From NCBI RefSeq assembly GCF_900636365.1, contig NZ_LR134266.1, positions 1,377,501-1,441,500 of the forward strand: DNA of 64,000 nucleotides, read 5' to 3'. Source of the stretch: Streptococcus viridans (lineage in GTDB: Bacteria > Bacillota > Bacilli > Lactobacillales > Streptococcaceae). Under the pieces are notes generated by a model, which had not been told where the DNA came from, made no database searches, and was given only the letters and a program-made list of their open reading frames with translations. The translations under genes were made by a program, and so were the position numbers. This document shows, one piece after another, positions 15,721 to 24,894 of the stretch (position 1 is its first letter; every line of letters begins with the position of its first letter).

Positions 15721-18040
15721 GCTTAGCTCCTTTCTTAGCTACTTCCTTGTAAAAAGGTTTCTTACTCTTTTTCTTCTTGTCTTTTGGAGAATGCTTGCGC
15801 TTGTTTTCTCTAAAGCCTCCTTGCTTTCCTTCTTCTTTCTTAGAAGAAGGGCGCTTAAAGGTCCCATTCCGATTTTTGCGTCCAGAAGCTTTATTGCCTT
15901 TTTCAATCAGATCCAGCTCACTAGGAATATAAGAGAAATCAATCTCGCCAGTCATCTTATCCGCTCTTTCAACCCTGATTCGGATCTCTTGACCGACACG
16001 GAAAGTGACACCTGATTTTTCCCCTCGCAAGGTCAAATCGCGCTCATTAAAATGATAAAAACCCGGTAAGGTGGTGATGTGGATCAAACCTTCTACGGTA
16101 TTTGGCAATTCAACAAAGAGACCAAACTTGACGACACTGGACACCAGAGCATCGTACTCTTCGCCAACATACTCTTCCATATACTCTGCCTTCTTCATAG
16201 CTTCTACTTCTCGTTCGGCATCAATGGCGCGGCGTTCCCGACTAGAGGATTGGCTGGCAATATCTGGAATGACCTGTTCAAAATGACTAGCTACTTCAGA
16301 ATCCTTCCCATACTCTCGCACCATACGGTGGACTAATAAGTCTGGATACCGGCGAATCGGACTGGTAAAGTGAGTATAGAACTCAGCTGCTAGCCCATAG
16401 TGCCCATGGTTGTGCTCGGAATAACGCGCCTGCTGCATGGAACGAAGCAACATCATAGACAAGACATCCGCATAAGGTTCCCCTTCTACTCTCTTCATGA
16501 TATCTTGCAAGGTTTCCTGACTCATGGAACTAGCTGTCCCATAAATAGGTATGCCAAAGCTAGAGGCATAATCGATAAACTTTTGCACCTTCTCTGCTTT
16601 GGGTTCTTCGTGAATCCGGTAAATAAAGGGAAGTTTTCGTTTGGCAAAGTGCTCAGCCACTGTCTCATTGGCAATCAGCATGAAAGATTCAATCATCCGT
16701 TCTGCAATTCCCCGTTGACGCAAGACGATGTCGACTGGTTTTCCTTGAGGATTGACTAGGATTTTAGCTTCACTGGTATCAAAGTTCAGGGCTCCTCGTT
16801 TTTCCCGCATTCCTTCTAAAATCTGATGAAGACCAACCATGGCTTCGATACTTGGAACAATAGCTTGATATTCCTCACGCTTCTCTTGGTCTCCTGCAAT
16901 GATTTCATTGACATCACTATAGGTCATCCGGAAGGTCGTGTTAATAACCGTTTGGGTAATCTGGTATCGAAGAACCCGACCACGCTCGTCAATCTCCATA
17001 ATAGCTGACTGGGTCAAGCGATCCACTTGAGGGTTTAGGGAACAAATCCCATTGGATAACCGCTCTGGTAACATGGGAACAACTCGATCGGTTACATAGA
17101 CAGAGGTAGCTCGGTTGAGGGCTTCCTTGTCCAAGGCGGAACCTTCGGTTACATAATAAGAGACATCGGCTATGTGAACCCCTAGTTCGAAATTCCCACC
17201 TTCCAAGCGCTTAATGTGAACCGCATCATCCAAGTCCTTAGCATCGGCACCATCAATGGTAAAGATAATTTCATCTCGAAGGTCCAATCGTCCCTCCATA
17301 TCTTTCTCACTAGGCTTGTCTGGAATGCTTTCTGCTTCTTTGAGGACTGCTTCTGGAAATTCTGAGACAATATCCATGGACTCGAGGACTTCCAAAACAT
17401 CAATCCCAGGATCTGTCACATGCCCAACTACATCTTGAACAGTGGCCACAAAGTAGTTGTGCTTCCGACTCGGATACTGATCAATAGCAACCTTGAGAAC
17501 TTCTGTCCCCTCCAATTGCAGGGCTGGCTTTTTCACGTAGATCTTTTGGCTAATCTTTTGATTCTTTGAAACGATGTATCCAGCATACTTGGGCTTTTCT
17601 TCATCCAGAACGATTTGGCCAACAACTGTTTGGAGACTATGCTCCAAGACATCCATGATTTTCCCCTCTGCTGCTGTCCCCTTTTGACGATCAGCTACCT
17701 TGGTGATCACAACCTCAACTGTATCTCCATCAATGGCATGGTTGACATCATTTCGTCCAATAAAGAGATCCTCTTCTTCCCCCTCTAAGCTGACAAAACC
17801 AAAGCCACTTTTATGAGCATGAAAAATGCCTTTCACGGTAATGGTCCCTTTTGGCTTAGCATCAAGGAGTCTTAAAAAGCCATTTTCTTCAAAGGTCAAT
17901 TGACGACGTCGCTCCATCAGCGAAATGGTCTTAATCAGTTCACGAAAACCTTTGGCGTCTGTACTTCCAATGGCTTGAGCTAATTGATCAACCTGAGCTT
18001 TTCCCTCCTGTTTTAAATAATCAATAATTTTACTTTTCAT
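15683..18040 (-). CDS. rnr: Ribonuclease R
   Basis: A 785-residue 3'-5' exoribonuclease. Domain order: helix-turn-helix (1-65), cold-shock domains (about 70-210), the RNB catalytic domain with the acidic motif [12 protein letters not shown] (about 263-275) and [16 protein letters not shown] (about 555), an S1 domain (about 625-705), and an extreme Lys/Arg-rich tail to the end. It degrades structured RNA and, with tmRNA/SmpB, faulty mRNA. The start codon lies 20 nt behind an AAAGGAGG site; a 5-bp hairpin between them would restore normal spacing (see the separate entry). A terminator stands between secG and rnr, so an own promoter is likely. Confidence 0.96.
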   Translation of the reverse strand: MKSKIIDYLKQEGKAQVDQLAQAIGSTDAKGFRELIKTISLMERRRQLTFEENGFLRLLDAKPKGTITVKGIFHAHKSGFGFVSLEGEEEDLFIGRNDVNHAIDGDTVEVVITKVADRQKGTAAEGKIMDVLEHSLQTVVGQIVLDEEKPKYAGYIVSKNQKISQKIYVKKPALQLEGTEVLKVAIDQYPSRKHNYFVATVQDVVGHVTDPGIDVLEVLESMDIVSEFPEAVLKEAESIPDKPSEKDMEGRLDLRDEIIFTIDGADAKDLDDAVHIKRLEGGNFELGVHIADVSYYVTEGSALDKEALNRATSVYVTDRVVPMLPERLSNGICSLNPQVDRLTQSAIMEIDERGRVLRYQITQTVINTTFRMTYSDVNEIIAGDQEKREEYQAIVPSIEAMVGLHQILEGMREKRGALNFDTSEAKILVNPQGKPVDIVLRQRGIAERMIESFMLIANETVAEHFAKRKLPFIYRIHEEPKAEKVQKFIDYASSFGIPIYGTASSMSQETLQDIMKRVEGEPYADVLSMMLLRSMQQARYSEHNHGHYGLAAEFYTHFTSPIRRYPDLLVHRMVREYGKDSEVASHFEQVIPDIASQSSSRERRAIDAEREVEAMKKAEYMEEYVGEEYDALVSSVVKFGLFVELPNTVEGLIHITTLPGFYHFNERDLTLRGEKSGVTFRVGQEIRIRVERADKMTGEIDFSYIPSELDLIEKGNKASGRKNRNGTFKRPSSKKEEGKQGGFRENKRKHSPKDKKKKSKKPFYKEVAKKGAKHGKGRGKGRRTK

Positions 18041-18068
18041 ATCTTGCGCTGGACATCCAGCCTCCTTT
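18030..18068 (-). promoter_or_regulatory. rnr translation-start region: SD, hairpin and eight-codon overlapping ORF
   Basis: The strong AAAGGAGG (18061-18068) is 20 nt from the rnr ATG at 18040. The palindrome GCTGGACATCCAGC (18048-18061) lies between and can form a short hairpin, leaving about 7 nt from SD to ATG. An alternative ATG inside the hairpin (18056), 4 nt after the SD, opens an eight-codon ORF that ends in TAA at 18030, overlapping the rnr start by 11 nt. Either arrangement could set or regulate rnr translation. Confidence 0.5.
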
Positions 18069-18133
18069 ATTTTCTTTCTTTCAGAGAGATTTCTTTACAA
18101 GTGACAATCTCCCTATCAAACAACTCATAGATG

Positions 18134-18165
18134 AAAAAATAGGCAAAGACAATGTCTAAGCCTAT
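18134..18165 (-). terminator. Terminator behind secG
   Basis: Stem ATAGGC-AGAC/GTCT-GCCTAT with small internal loops, followed on the minus strand by six T. It begins 2 bp behind the secG stop codon and separates the ybeY-to-secG operon from rnr-smpB, possibly with read-through. Confidence 0.75.
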
Positions 18166-18166
18166 C

Positions 18167-18400
18167 TTATTTACTGGATAATACCATTAGAATCATCGCA
18201 ATGAGTAACCAAAGGAAAATCATTACTCCTGTTAGTCGTTGCATCACTGCTTCGAATCCACGAGCTTTTGAACGTTCGAACAAATCATTTGAACTTGCAT
18301 CGAATACGTTGCTAGATTGATTTTTTGTTGGTTGCATGAAGATAGCGATAATAATTAATACAGATAGTACCAATAAAATTGTAATCAACGGTTTAGTCAT
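18167..18400 (-). CDS. secG: Preprotein translocase subunit SecG
   Basis: A 77-residue protein with two membrane segments (about 4-22 and 55-74) joined by a short polar loop containing the family's SSN/DLF motif. It stimulates SecYEG-dependent export. The start MTKPLITILL is chosen for its match to the family and AAGGAG 10 nt upstream; 19 codons of in-frame extension are non-coding. It lies between rpmG and rnr, the order also seen in pneumococcus. Confidence 0.93.
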   Translation of the reverse strand: MTKPLITILLVLSVLIIIAIFMQPTKNQSSNVFDASSNDLFERSKARGFEAVMQRLTGVMIFLWLLIAMILMVLSSK

Positions 18401-18443
18401 AATTAAAAAACTCCTTAAAATCCTATCTATTTTACCATAAAAA

Positions 18444-18593
18444 TCATTTCGTTTCAAGATGTAATGTCACTTTTCTCTCTTTGGGACAATACTTCAAAAC
18501 TTCAATTTTTTCAGGGTGGGTCTTCATATTTTTACTTGTCAAATAATTCTGACTACCACAGCTCGTGCAGGTTAGTTGTACTTTAATGCGCAC
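18444..18593 (-). CDS. rpmG: 50S ribosomal protein L33
   Basis: A short gene (49 residues) with a GTG start, reading [20 protein letters not shown] at its N-terminus and ending in KVTLHLETK. It is a bacterial L33 protein. Three zinc-type cysteines remain (C9, C12, C36); the fourth position after CPK is Glu, so zinc binding is doubtful. It overlaps the last 11 bases of pmrA, with only a weak GAGAG ribosome site, so translation probably depends on coupling to pmrA. The pmrA-rpmG-secG order supports the call. Confidence 0.93.
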   Translation of the reverse strand: MRIKVQLTCTSCGSQNYLTSKNMKTHPEKIEVLKYCPKERKVTLHLETK

Positions 18594-19788
18594 TGATTTC
18601 TCTCACTTTCAAATACTTTCTAAAGATGAATAAAAGGAAGGCCAAATCTATAAAGGCAAGAATAGCGGTCCCATAGAATACCCAATGGTAATTGACATGC
18701 ATGGCAATACTAGAACCCATCATGGGACCAAGAACTCCCCCAATATAAAAGAAGAGTTGATTGTAACTAAATATCCGTGAAATTCCTTCTTTGGGAGTCA
18801 TGCGGTTTAAGAGAGCCGTCACTCCTGGCATTAAGACTCCTGTCCCAATTCCAAATAGGAAACGAAGAAGGCCTAATTGAAAAGGAGTCTGAGCAAGGGC
18901 ACAGAAGATATAGAGGATCCCACTATAGAGAAGGGCTAAAAGTAGGAGGCGATGGTTGCCGATTTTATCTCCGAGCTTTCCCATCCATCCCGATGTCAGG
19001 ATACTGGAAATCCCCATCGCTGATACGATCAGCCCAGATACAAAAATAACATTGTCGCTCTGACCAAGCTCTCTTACATAGAGGGGAAGAATGGGAGAAA
19101 TAGATTGACCGATCATCTGGATGGTCATACTGGTCAAAAAAAGACCCAGTAAAATGTCCTTATGCTGGATAGAAGCCAGTAAAGCCCAGCTTGAAAGATG
19201 CTCCTCCTTCGATATTTGTTGGTAGTCTTCCTCAATGCCCCACCAAGTCAAGACAGAGACGAGAAAGAGGAAAAAACCAACGAGGAGAAAGACGTTCCGC
19301 ATGCCAAATTGCTCCGCAATCAATCCACCCAATAAAGGCCCCATTAAGGTACCGGCAACGGTTCCCGTCGATAAGGTTCCAAGAGCATATCCAGATTGAT
19401 TCTTTGGCACCTGACTGGCAATGAGAGCCGTACTGTTAGGAACAAAGCCCGAAAAGACACCATTTAATAAGCGTAGAAGCAACAACCAAAAGACGGAAGG
19501 GACAAAAGCAATTCCTCCCATGGTCATGGCAATCGAGGCTCTCAACATCATGGGTTTCCGACCATAACGGTCCGCTAAACTCCCCCAGATTGGGGCCATT
19601 AGAGCGGAAGTCAAAGAGGAGGAGGCGACTGCAATCCCAGCATAAAAAGGAACTGCCGGACCTTTTATCCCCAACTCCTCCACAAATAGAGCCATAAAAG
19701 GGACTACCAAAGAAAGACTGGCACCTACGAAAAAACAGCCAATCCAGGCAATAAAAAGATTTTTACGCCAATTGATTTCCAGTGAAAT
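18583..19788 (-). CDS. pmrA: Major facilitator multidrug efflux pump PmrA
   Basis: About 400 residues, 12 membrane segments, MFS drug:H+ antiporter. It has motif A ([13 protein letters not shown], about 70), motif C-like [14 protein letters not shown] and [14 protein letters not shown]. Pneumococcal PmrA exports fluoroquinolones and dyes. No ATG, GTG or TTG precedes the conserved N-terminus [14 protein letters not shown]. The frame opens after a TAG at 19804-19806, and the only candidates are ATT (19788) with an extended SD-like AGAAGATGATC at good spacing, or CTG (19782). A TTG at 19710 would delete the first membrane segment. The ATT start is my inference. It begins 4 bp behind coaE. Confidence 0.85.
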   Translation of the reverse strand: MSLEINWRKNLFIAWIGCFFVGASLSLVVPFMALFVEELGIKGPAVPFYAGIAVASSSLTSALMAPIWGSLADRYGRKPMMLRASIAMTMGGIAFVPSVFWLLLLRLLNGVFSGFVPNSTALIASQVPKNQSGYALGTLSTGTVAGTLMGPLLGGLIAEQFGMRNVFLLVGFFLFLVSVLTWWGIEEDYQQISKEEHLSSWALLASIQHKDILLGLFLTSMTIQMIGQSISPILPLYVRELGQSDNVIFVSGLIVSAMGISSILTSGWMGKLGDKIGNHRLLLLALLYSGILYIFCALAQTPFQLGLLRFLFGIGTGVLMPGVTALLNRMTPKEGISRIFSYNQLFFYIGGVLGPMMGSSIAMHVNYHWVFYGTAILAFIDLAFLLFIFRKYLKVREISAH

Positions 19789-19792
19789 AGGA

Positions 19793-20389
19793 TCATCTTC
19801 TTTCTATTTGTTCTAAAGCTCGATCAATTTGCTGATAGAGGTAATCACGCGTACTATTGTTATCAATCACGAGATCGACAAAAGCTTTTTTCTCATCTAG
19901 AGGCATCTGGGCTGCCAAACGATCGCGCGCCTGGACCCCCGTTAGGACATTTCTTTCCATTAGACGTTGCAACTGGGTATCTTCCGTCACATAGACCAGC
20001 CAAACTTGGTCAAACCAATCCAGATATCCCTGCTCGATTAACAAGGGGATATCCATGAAAAAGAGGTCTTCTATTTTAGCTAAGCGATCCCGTTCTCGCA
20101 CCAGAGCTTTGCGAATCATTTCGCCTTGTACTTGGTTGGACCAGGCAATCTCTTTCTGGCTTGAAAAGATGCGTTGAGCCAGAGCAGGACGATTCAAGTC
20201 TCCAGTATCTAGGAGAATGTCCCTTCCAAAATGCTCTACTAAAGCTCGATAGAGTTCTCCACCTGGTGCCTGCAAGTCATGGACCACTCGATCAGCATCA
20301 ATGACAGGATAACCTTTTTCTTTCAAATAGGAGGTGACAGTGGACTTTCCTGAAGCAATCCCTCCTGTTAATCCAATGATTCTTGCCAT
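19793..20389 (-). CDS. coaE: Dephospho-CoA kinase
   Basis: A 198-residue P-loop kinase that performs the last step of coenzyme A synthesis, phosphorylating the 3'-OH of dephospho-CoA. Walker A GGIASGKST is at residues 9-17, then the family motif VIDADRVVHDLQ (about 30) and FMDIPLLIEQG (about 110). The ATG follows the mutM stop codon directly and has AGGAG 6 nt upstream inside mutM. It is part of the ybeY-to-secG operon. Confidence 0.97.
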   Translation of the reverse strand: MARIIGLTGGIASGKSTVTSYLKEKGYPVIDADRVVHDLQAPGGELYRALVEHFGRDILLDTGDLNRPALAQRIFSSQKEIAWSNQVQGEMIRKALVRERDRLAKIEDLFFMDIPLLIEQGYLDWFDQVWLVYVTEDTQLQRLMERNVLTGVQARDRLAAQMPLDEKKAFVDLVIDNNSTRDYLYQQIDRALEQIERR

Positions 20390-21214
20390 CTAGTTCTCCT
20401 TTTGACAGTGCGGGCAAAAATGGGTTCCGCGTCCTCCCAGCTGGATTTTCTCAATCGGTGTCCCGCAGCGCAAACAAGGCTGACCTGTCTTTCCATAGAC
20501 TTGGTGTTGATCTTGCATGGTGCCATCCTCTCCAAAAGCATTGCTGTAAGAGCGAATAGTGGAGCCACCTTTTTCGACAGCCTGAGCTAATACGGCGATT
20601 GTTTCCTTTCGAATAGCTTTGGCTTCTCTAGCAGTCAAGTTTTGACCCAAACGAGCTGGATGAACCTTGGCTCGATAGAGGACCTCATCTACATAGATAT
20701 TTCCCAGACCTGCCACCAATTTTTGGTCCAAAAGAGCTGATTTAATGGGTTTCTTTGATTTTTTAAGAGCTGCTTGGAAGGCTGGCCCTTTAAAATCCGC
20801 TTCTGTCGGCTCTGGACCAATCTTTTTCGCCAAAAAGTAGCTGTCTACAAGCTCAGGTACTAAGACTTCCATGGTTCCAAACTTGCGGACATCTTCATAG
20901 ACAAGGGTGCTGCCATCAGTAAAATAAAAGAAGACATGGGCGTGCTTGCGAAAAGGGACTTCGTCTGGATAAAAGAAATACTTGCCTTCCATACGTAAAT
21001 GCGAGATCAAAACCAAATCCGTCAAATAAAACAAGAGGTATTTCCCACGGCGTCCCATGGCCCGAATTTCTTGACCTGGGAGATCTTGACGAAAAGCATC
21101 CAGATCCGTCTGAATCATCTTGGGATACTTTACTTCCACGGACTGGATGGTCTTCCCAAGAATTAATTTCTCAAGACCACGTCGGACAGTCTCAACTTCT
21201 GGTAATTCAGGCAT
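20390..21214 (-). CDS. mutM: Formamidopyrimidine-DNA glycosylase
   Basis: A 274-residue Fpg/MutM enzyme that removes 8-oxoguanine and ring-opened purines and nicks the abasic site. It begins [14 protein letters not shown], so Pro2 and Glu3 are the catalytic residues after Met removal. The helix-two-turn-helix and the C-terminal zinc finger (C247, C250, C267, C270) are intact. The true ATG has AAAGGAG 4 nt upstream; a 13-codon upstream extension would hide the catalytic proline and is rejected. It lies between era and coaE. Confidence 0.97.
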   Translation of the reverse strand: MPELPEVETVRRGLEKLILGKTIQSVEVKYPKMIQTDLDAFRQDLPGQEIRAMGRRGKYLLFYLTDLVLISHLRMEGKYFFYPDEVPFRKHAHVFFYFTDGSTLVYEDVRKFGTMEVLVPELVDSYFLAKKIGPEPTEADFKGPAFQAALKKSKKPIKSALLDQKLVAGLGNIYVDEVLYRAKVHPARLGQNLTAREAKAIRKETIAVLAQAVEKGGSTIRSYSNAFGEDGTMQDQHQVYGKTGQPCLRCGTPIEKIQLGGRGTHFCPHCQKEN

Positions 21215-21259
21215 AGAACTCCTTTCAAAAACAAGAAGCAGGCTTCTGCCCACCTCTTC

Positions 21260-22159
21260 TTAGTATTCTTTTTCGTTATAACCGAAATCGGCAAGGTCCA
21301 ATTTCTTATCCCGCCAATTTTTCTTGACCTTGACCCAGGTTTCTAGGAAGACCTTATCCCCTAGCATCAGCTCGATATCCTTACGCGCAAGGGTTCCAAT
21401 CTTCTTGAGCATGGCGCCACCTTTTCCGATGACAATCCCTTTTTGGCTATCACGTTCCACCATGATGGTCGCACGGATATGAACCTTATCTGTTTCTTCA
21501 TCCCGCTTCATAGAATCCACCACTACGGCAACAGAGTGGGGAATTTCTTCTCGTGTCAAGTGCAAGACCTTTTCACGGATCATTTCAGAGACCAAGAAAC
21601 GCTCTGGATGGTCAGTAATCTGATCAGCAGGGAAATATTGGAAACCTTCTTCCAAGTTTTCGCTCAAAATATCAATCAAACGCGAAACATTGTTTCCTTG
21701 AAGGGCTGAAATCGGCACAATTTCCTTGAAGTCCATCTGACTACGGAAATCATCGATTTGCGCCAAAAGTTGGTCTGGATGGACCTTGTCGATCTTATTG
21801 ACCACAAGGATGACGGGCACCTTGGCTGCCTTGAGGCGTCCGATGATCATATCATCACCCTTGCCCCGTGGTTCATCTGCTGGCACCATAAAGAGAACCG
21901 TATCGACTTCTCGAAGGGTACTATAGGCCGACTCTACCATGAAGTCACCAAGAGCTGTCTTAGGTTTATGAATCCCTGGCGTATCGATAAAGACAATCTG
22001 TTCTTTATCGGTCGTGTAGATTCCCATAATCTTGTTGCGCGTTGTCTGCGCCTTGTCACTCATGATGGCAATTTTTTGCCCCATGACGTGGTTCAAAAAT
22101 GTTGACTTCCCAACATTGGGACGTCCTAATATGGCTACAAAGCCTGATTTAAATGTCAT
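21260..22159 (-). CDS. era: GTPase Era
   Basis: A 299-residue ribosome-assembly GTPase. G1 GRPNVGKST (12-20), G3 DTPGIH (about 59), G4 NKID (about 121), and a C-terminal KH domain with [13 protein letters not shown]. It binds the 3' end of 16S rRNA and helps 30S maturation. The start has AAAGGA 4 nt upstream. It follows dgkA by 29 bp in the same operon; the ybeY-dgkA-era order is conserved in streptococci. Confidence 0.97.
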   Translation of the reverse strand: MTFKSGFVAILGRPNVGKSTFLNHVMGQKIAIMSDKAQTTRNKIMGIYTTDKEQIVFIDTPGIHKPKTALGDFMVESAYSTLREVDTVLFMVPADEPRGKGDDMIIGRLKAAKVPVILVVNKIDKVHPDQLLAQIDDFRSQMDFKEIVPISALQGNNVSRLIDILSENLEEGFQYFPADQITDHPERFLVSEMIREKVLHLTREEIPHSVAVVVDSMKRDEETDKVHIRATIMVERDSQKGIVIGKGGAMLKKIGTLARKDIELMLGDKVFLETWVKVKKNWRDKKLDLADFGYNEKEY

Positions 22160-22188
22160 AGTTTCCTTTCATGAGGGGAGTCTCCCTC

Positions 22189-22587
22189 TTATCCAAATAC
22201 TAGAGCCCACAACTTGGGCACAAAAATGATCAATCCTGTCACCAAAGCAAAGCCCGAAATAACGAGAACCGCTCCTGCCGCCATATCCTTGGCGTTTTTG
22301 GCCAGCATGGAGAAGTGGTAATCACTCGCCAAATCTACTACATTTTCAAGAGCAGAATTCATGATTTCAAAGGCAATAACCAAAGAAACACTTAAGAGTA
22401 GAAAGAGCCACTCTGTGACTGAAATGCCAAAAAGGAAGCCTGCAACAATCGCTAAGATAGCTGAAAGTGCATGCTTACGCATATTTCGTTCTTCTTTAAA
22501 GGCTGTGAAAATCCCTGTTAAAGCAAATTCAAGACTGGCAATCAGTTCTCGATTTTTCCATTTTCGTTTATTGTCTTGTGAGTCCAT
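22189..22587 (-). CDS. dgkA: Undecaprenol/diacylglycerol kinase DgkA
   Basis: A 132-residue membrane kinase with three segments and the family's catalytic region [28 protein letters not shown] (about 76-103; split here by description only). Streptococcal DgkA phosphorylates undecaprenol and affects acid tolerance in S. mutans. Its ATG lies inside ybeY (20-bp overlap) and has no strong ribosome site, so translation is probably coupled to ybeY. Confidence 0.93.
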   Translation of the reverse strand: MDSQDNKRKWKNRELIASLEFALTGIFTAFKEERNMRKHALSAILAIVAGFLFGISVTEWLFLLLSVSLVIAFEIMNSALENVVDLASDYHFSMLAKNAKDMAAGAVLVISGFALVTGLIIFVPKLWALVFG

Positions 22588-23065
22588 AGGCCGTCAAAAT
22601 CTCTTCCTGTAAGCCAAACATTTCCTTCTCTTCTTCCGGACTATAGTGATCATAACCGTTGATATGAAGGAAGCCATGTACTGCTAAAAAGCCCATCTCG
22701 CGCTCAAAGCTATGACCATACTCTGCTGCTTGCTCACGCGCCTTGTCTACAGAAATAAAGAGCTCTCCAATATAGGTATCAAACTCTGCCATCATTTCTG
22801 CCAATTCTGGATGGTCTTCTAAATCTTCTTCCGAAAAAGCAATGTCCATCTCTGGTTTGTATTCCAGACTGATCACATCCGTTGGGCGATCCGTGTCCCG
22901 GTATTCCAAGTTCAATTCATGGCTGCGTTCGTTAGTTACAAAGGTCACTGCCATTTCCTTGTCCTCTTTGCCCAATTTTTTTGCAGCAAATTCTAAAATT
23001 TCCTGGGTTTGTTTGATCATTTCCTCAGAGACTTGACCGGTCTCATCAACCATTTCAATATACAT
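22568..23065 (-). CDS. ybeY: Endoribonuclease YbeY
   Basis: A 165-residue zinc-dependent RNase for 16S rRNA 3'-end processing and ribosome quality control. The zinc site [11 protein letters not shown] occupies residues 130-140 (H130, H134, H140). The ribosome site GAGGTGATCC, a long anti-SD match, stands 3 nt before the ATG. It is the first gene of the ybeY-dgkA-era-mutM-coaE-pmrA-rpmG-secG operon, and a promoter with an extended -10 lies just upstream. Confidence 0.96.
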   Translation of the reverse strand: MYIEMVDETGQVSEEMIKQTQEILEFAAKKLGKEDKEMAVTFVTNERSHELNLEYRDTDRPTDVISLEYKPEMDIAFSEEDLEDHPELAEMMAEFDTYIGELFISVDKAREQAAEYGHSFEREMGFLAVHGFLHINGYDHYSPEEEKEMFGLQEEILTAYGLTRQ

Positions 23066-23090
23066 TTTGGATCACCTCACTATCATTTCA

Positions 23091-23099
23091 ATTATAGCA
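23091..23099 (-). promoter_or_regulatory. Extended -10 promoter of the ybeY operon
   Basis: The minus strand reads TGCTATAAT, an extended -10 box, 26 bp before the ybeY start codon. No recognisable -35 box is present; the position overlaps the terminator of the upstream ABC operon. Confidence 0.6.
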
Positions 23100-23131
23100 T
23101 AAAAATAGCGTATATACTAGAATACACGCTA
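23100..23131 (-). terminator. Terminator of the heterodimeric ABC exporter operon
   Basis: Ten-bp stem TAGCGTGTAT/ATATACGCTA (one G-T pair), then five T on the minus strand, 25 bp behind the exporter stop codon. Confidence 0.85.
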
Positions 23132-23156
23132 CTTTTACTATTTGAAGAATGTCCTT

Positions 23157-24893
23157 TTATTCAACTGTCTGTTGGATGGCTTGCATCTGGGCATAGATAC
23201 CACCATGGGCTATCAAGACTGCATGTTGGCCCTGTTCGACAATACGTCCTTCTGATAGAACCAGGATCTGATCTGCATCTTGAATGGTCGATAAGCGGTG
23301 GGCAATGATAAAGGTGGTCCGGCCTTTCTGTAGAACTGCCATAGCTTTCTGAATGATCTCCTCTGTTTCCGTATCAATGTGGGAGGTCGCTTCGTCCAGA
23401 ATCAGAATTTTTGGATTCATGTAGAGGGTACGAGCAAAAGAAATCAATTGACGCTCCCCACTTGAGAAGGCGGAGCCCTTTTCAACCACCGGATGATCGA
23501 TTCCTTTTTCAAGACGCTCTACAAAGGGCCAAGCTCCGACTTTTTTCAGCGCCTCTTGGACCGCATCCCGATCAATGTGATCCTGACTCATAGCCACATT
23601 ACTCGCAATGGTTCCTGTAAATAGATAAGGATCTTGCAAGACAATTCCCATGTGGCTTCGTAGGCTCTCACGAGAGACTTGGCGAATATCTTGCCCATCG
23701 ATCAAAATCACTCCTTCTTGAGGATCATAGAAACGATAGAGCAGGTTCATAATGGAAGACTTACCTGATCCAGTATGGCCCACAAGGGCGATGGTTTCCC
23801 CAGGGCTCGCCTGAAAGGCAATATCCTGTAAAACTGGCTTGCCTTCTTCATAAGCAAATTGAACATCATCAAACACGACTTGAGCCTTTTCTATCTTCAG
23901 CTCCAATACACCATCGGCCTCTAAGGGTTGATCCAAGAAGGCAAGGACACGACTCCCCGTCTCTAGTGATCGCCGAATATTCGGAAATTGACGACTAAGG
24001 GCAGCCATTAGTTCAAAGAGGTTCATGACATAGTTGATATTGATAAACAAGAAACCAGCCGTCACACCAATATTCCCTTTTAAGTAAGACATGCCAGCGA
24101 TGGTCAAAATACCTGCAATGACCAAATACTTGAGCAATTCCGTCAAGGTCCAAGAAGCGATTGAATCAGCTAAAAGGATCCGGTCATTAGCCCATAGCAT
24201 CTTCTGGATAGTGGCTTCAAACTCCTCGATAACATGGGGCTCTTGCCCGTAGAGTTGGATCATGCTGGCACCATGCAAGAGTTCATTGACCTGGGTATTG
24301 ACCTCGCTTCTCGCATCAAAGAAATCCTTCATTGGCTGGTCCGTCATGACCTTGTAGAGATACTGGATCCCGTAGAAAATCGGAAAGACCAAACACAAGA
24401 GAAGGCCCATCATAGGGCTCAGGTAAAAGAGAATCCCTAGAACAAAGAGAAAACGTACTAAAAAGATAATCAACACCATACAGGAGTTATAAAACTGAGT
24501 CCGCAAGGTTTCCGTATCATTGACAATTCTTGTCGCGATCTTTCCAGCCGGCTTATCATCAAAATAAGAGATCGGTAGACCTTGCATGACTTGAAAGGCT
24601 TGGTCTCTTAGGTTAGCCGTCACTTGATTGCTTCCGTGTAGCAAGATCCGATTCCCTAGGTAGCTAATCAGCTGCCCAATGCTTAAGACCAAGAGATAAA
24701 AACCTCCCATCTGGAGTAGCTGACCTTGCTCTCCACCATGGGTCAGTGCGGTCAAAGGCCCATCAATCATCTTTTGAAGAATGAATGGAGACAACTCAGA
24801 AAAGATGGTCGCTAATAAGAGACAAATAAAGCCAACAAGAAAGACTGTAGGATAAAGCGTGATCCTAGATAATAATCGTTTCAATACTTTCAT
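23157..24893 (-). CDS. Heterodimeric ABC exporter, catalytic-site subunit (second gene)
   Basis: A 578-residue half-transporter: six-segment membrane domain (1-320) and nucleotide-binding domain with Walker A GHTGSGKS, Walker B ILILDEATS with the catalytic Glu, and H-loop AHRLS. The signature is degenerate (FSSGERQ instead of LSGGQ). Its partner has the reverse defects, the usual sign of an asymmetric heterodimer such as BmrCD, EfrAB or PatAB multidrug exporters. The start MKVLKRLLSR has AAGGAG 6 nt upstream and lies 1 bp behind the partner; a longer frame overlapping that gene is rejected. Drug export is inferred from family and leader. Confidence 0.9.
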   Translation of the reverse strand: MKVLKRLLSRITLYPTVFLVGFICLLLATIFSELSPFILQKMIDGPLTALTHGGEQGQLLQMGGFYLLVLSIGQLISYLGNRILLHGSNQVTANLRDQAFQVMQGLPISYFDDKPAGKIATRIVNDTETLRTQFYNSCMVLIIFLVRFLFVLGILFYLSPMMGLLLCLVFPIFYGIQYLYKVMTDQPMKDFFDARSEVNTQVNELLHGASMIQLYGQEPHVIEEFEATIQKMLWANDRILLADSIASWTLTELLKYLVIAGILTIAGMSYLKGNIGVTAGFLFININYVMNLFELMAALSRQFPNIRRSLETGSRVLAFLDQPLEADGVLELKIEKAQVVFDDVQFAYEEGKPVLQDIAFQASPGETIALVGHTGSGKSSIMNLLYRFYDPQEGVILIDGQDIRQVSRESLRSHMGIVLQDPYLFTGTIASNVAMSQDHIDRDAVQEALKKVGAWPFVERLEKGIDHPVVEKGSAFSSGERQLISFARTLYMNPKILILDEATSHIDTETEEIIQKAMAVLQKGRTTFIIAHRLSTIQDADQILVLSEGRIVEQGQHAVLIAHGGIYAQMQAIQQTVE

Positions 24894-24894
24894 C

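Noticed and set aside
19710..19712. TTG at 19710 as the pmrA start
   Set aside because: It would remove the conserved first membrane segment of PmrA and has no ribosome site.
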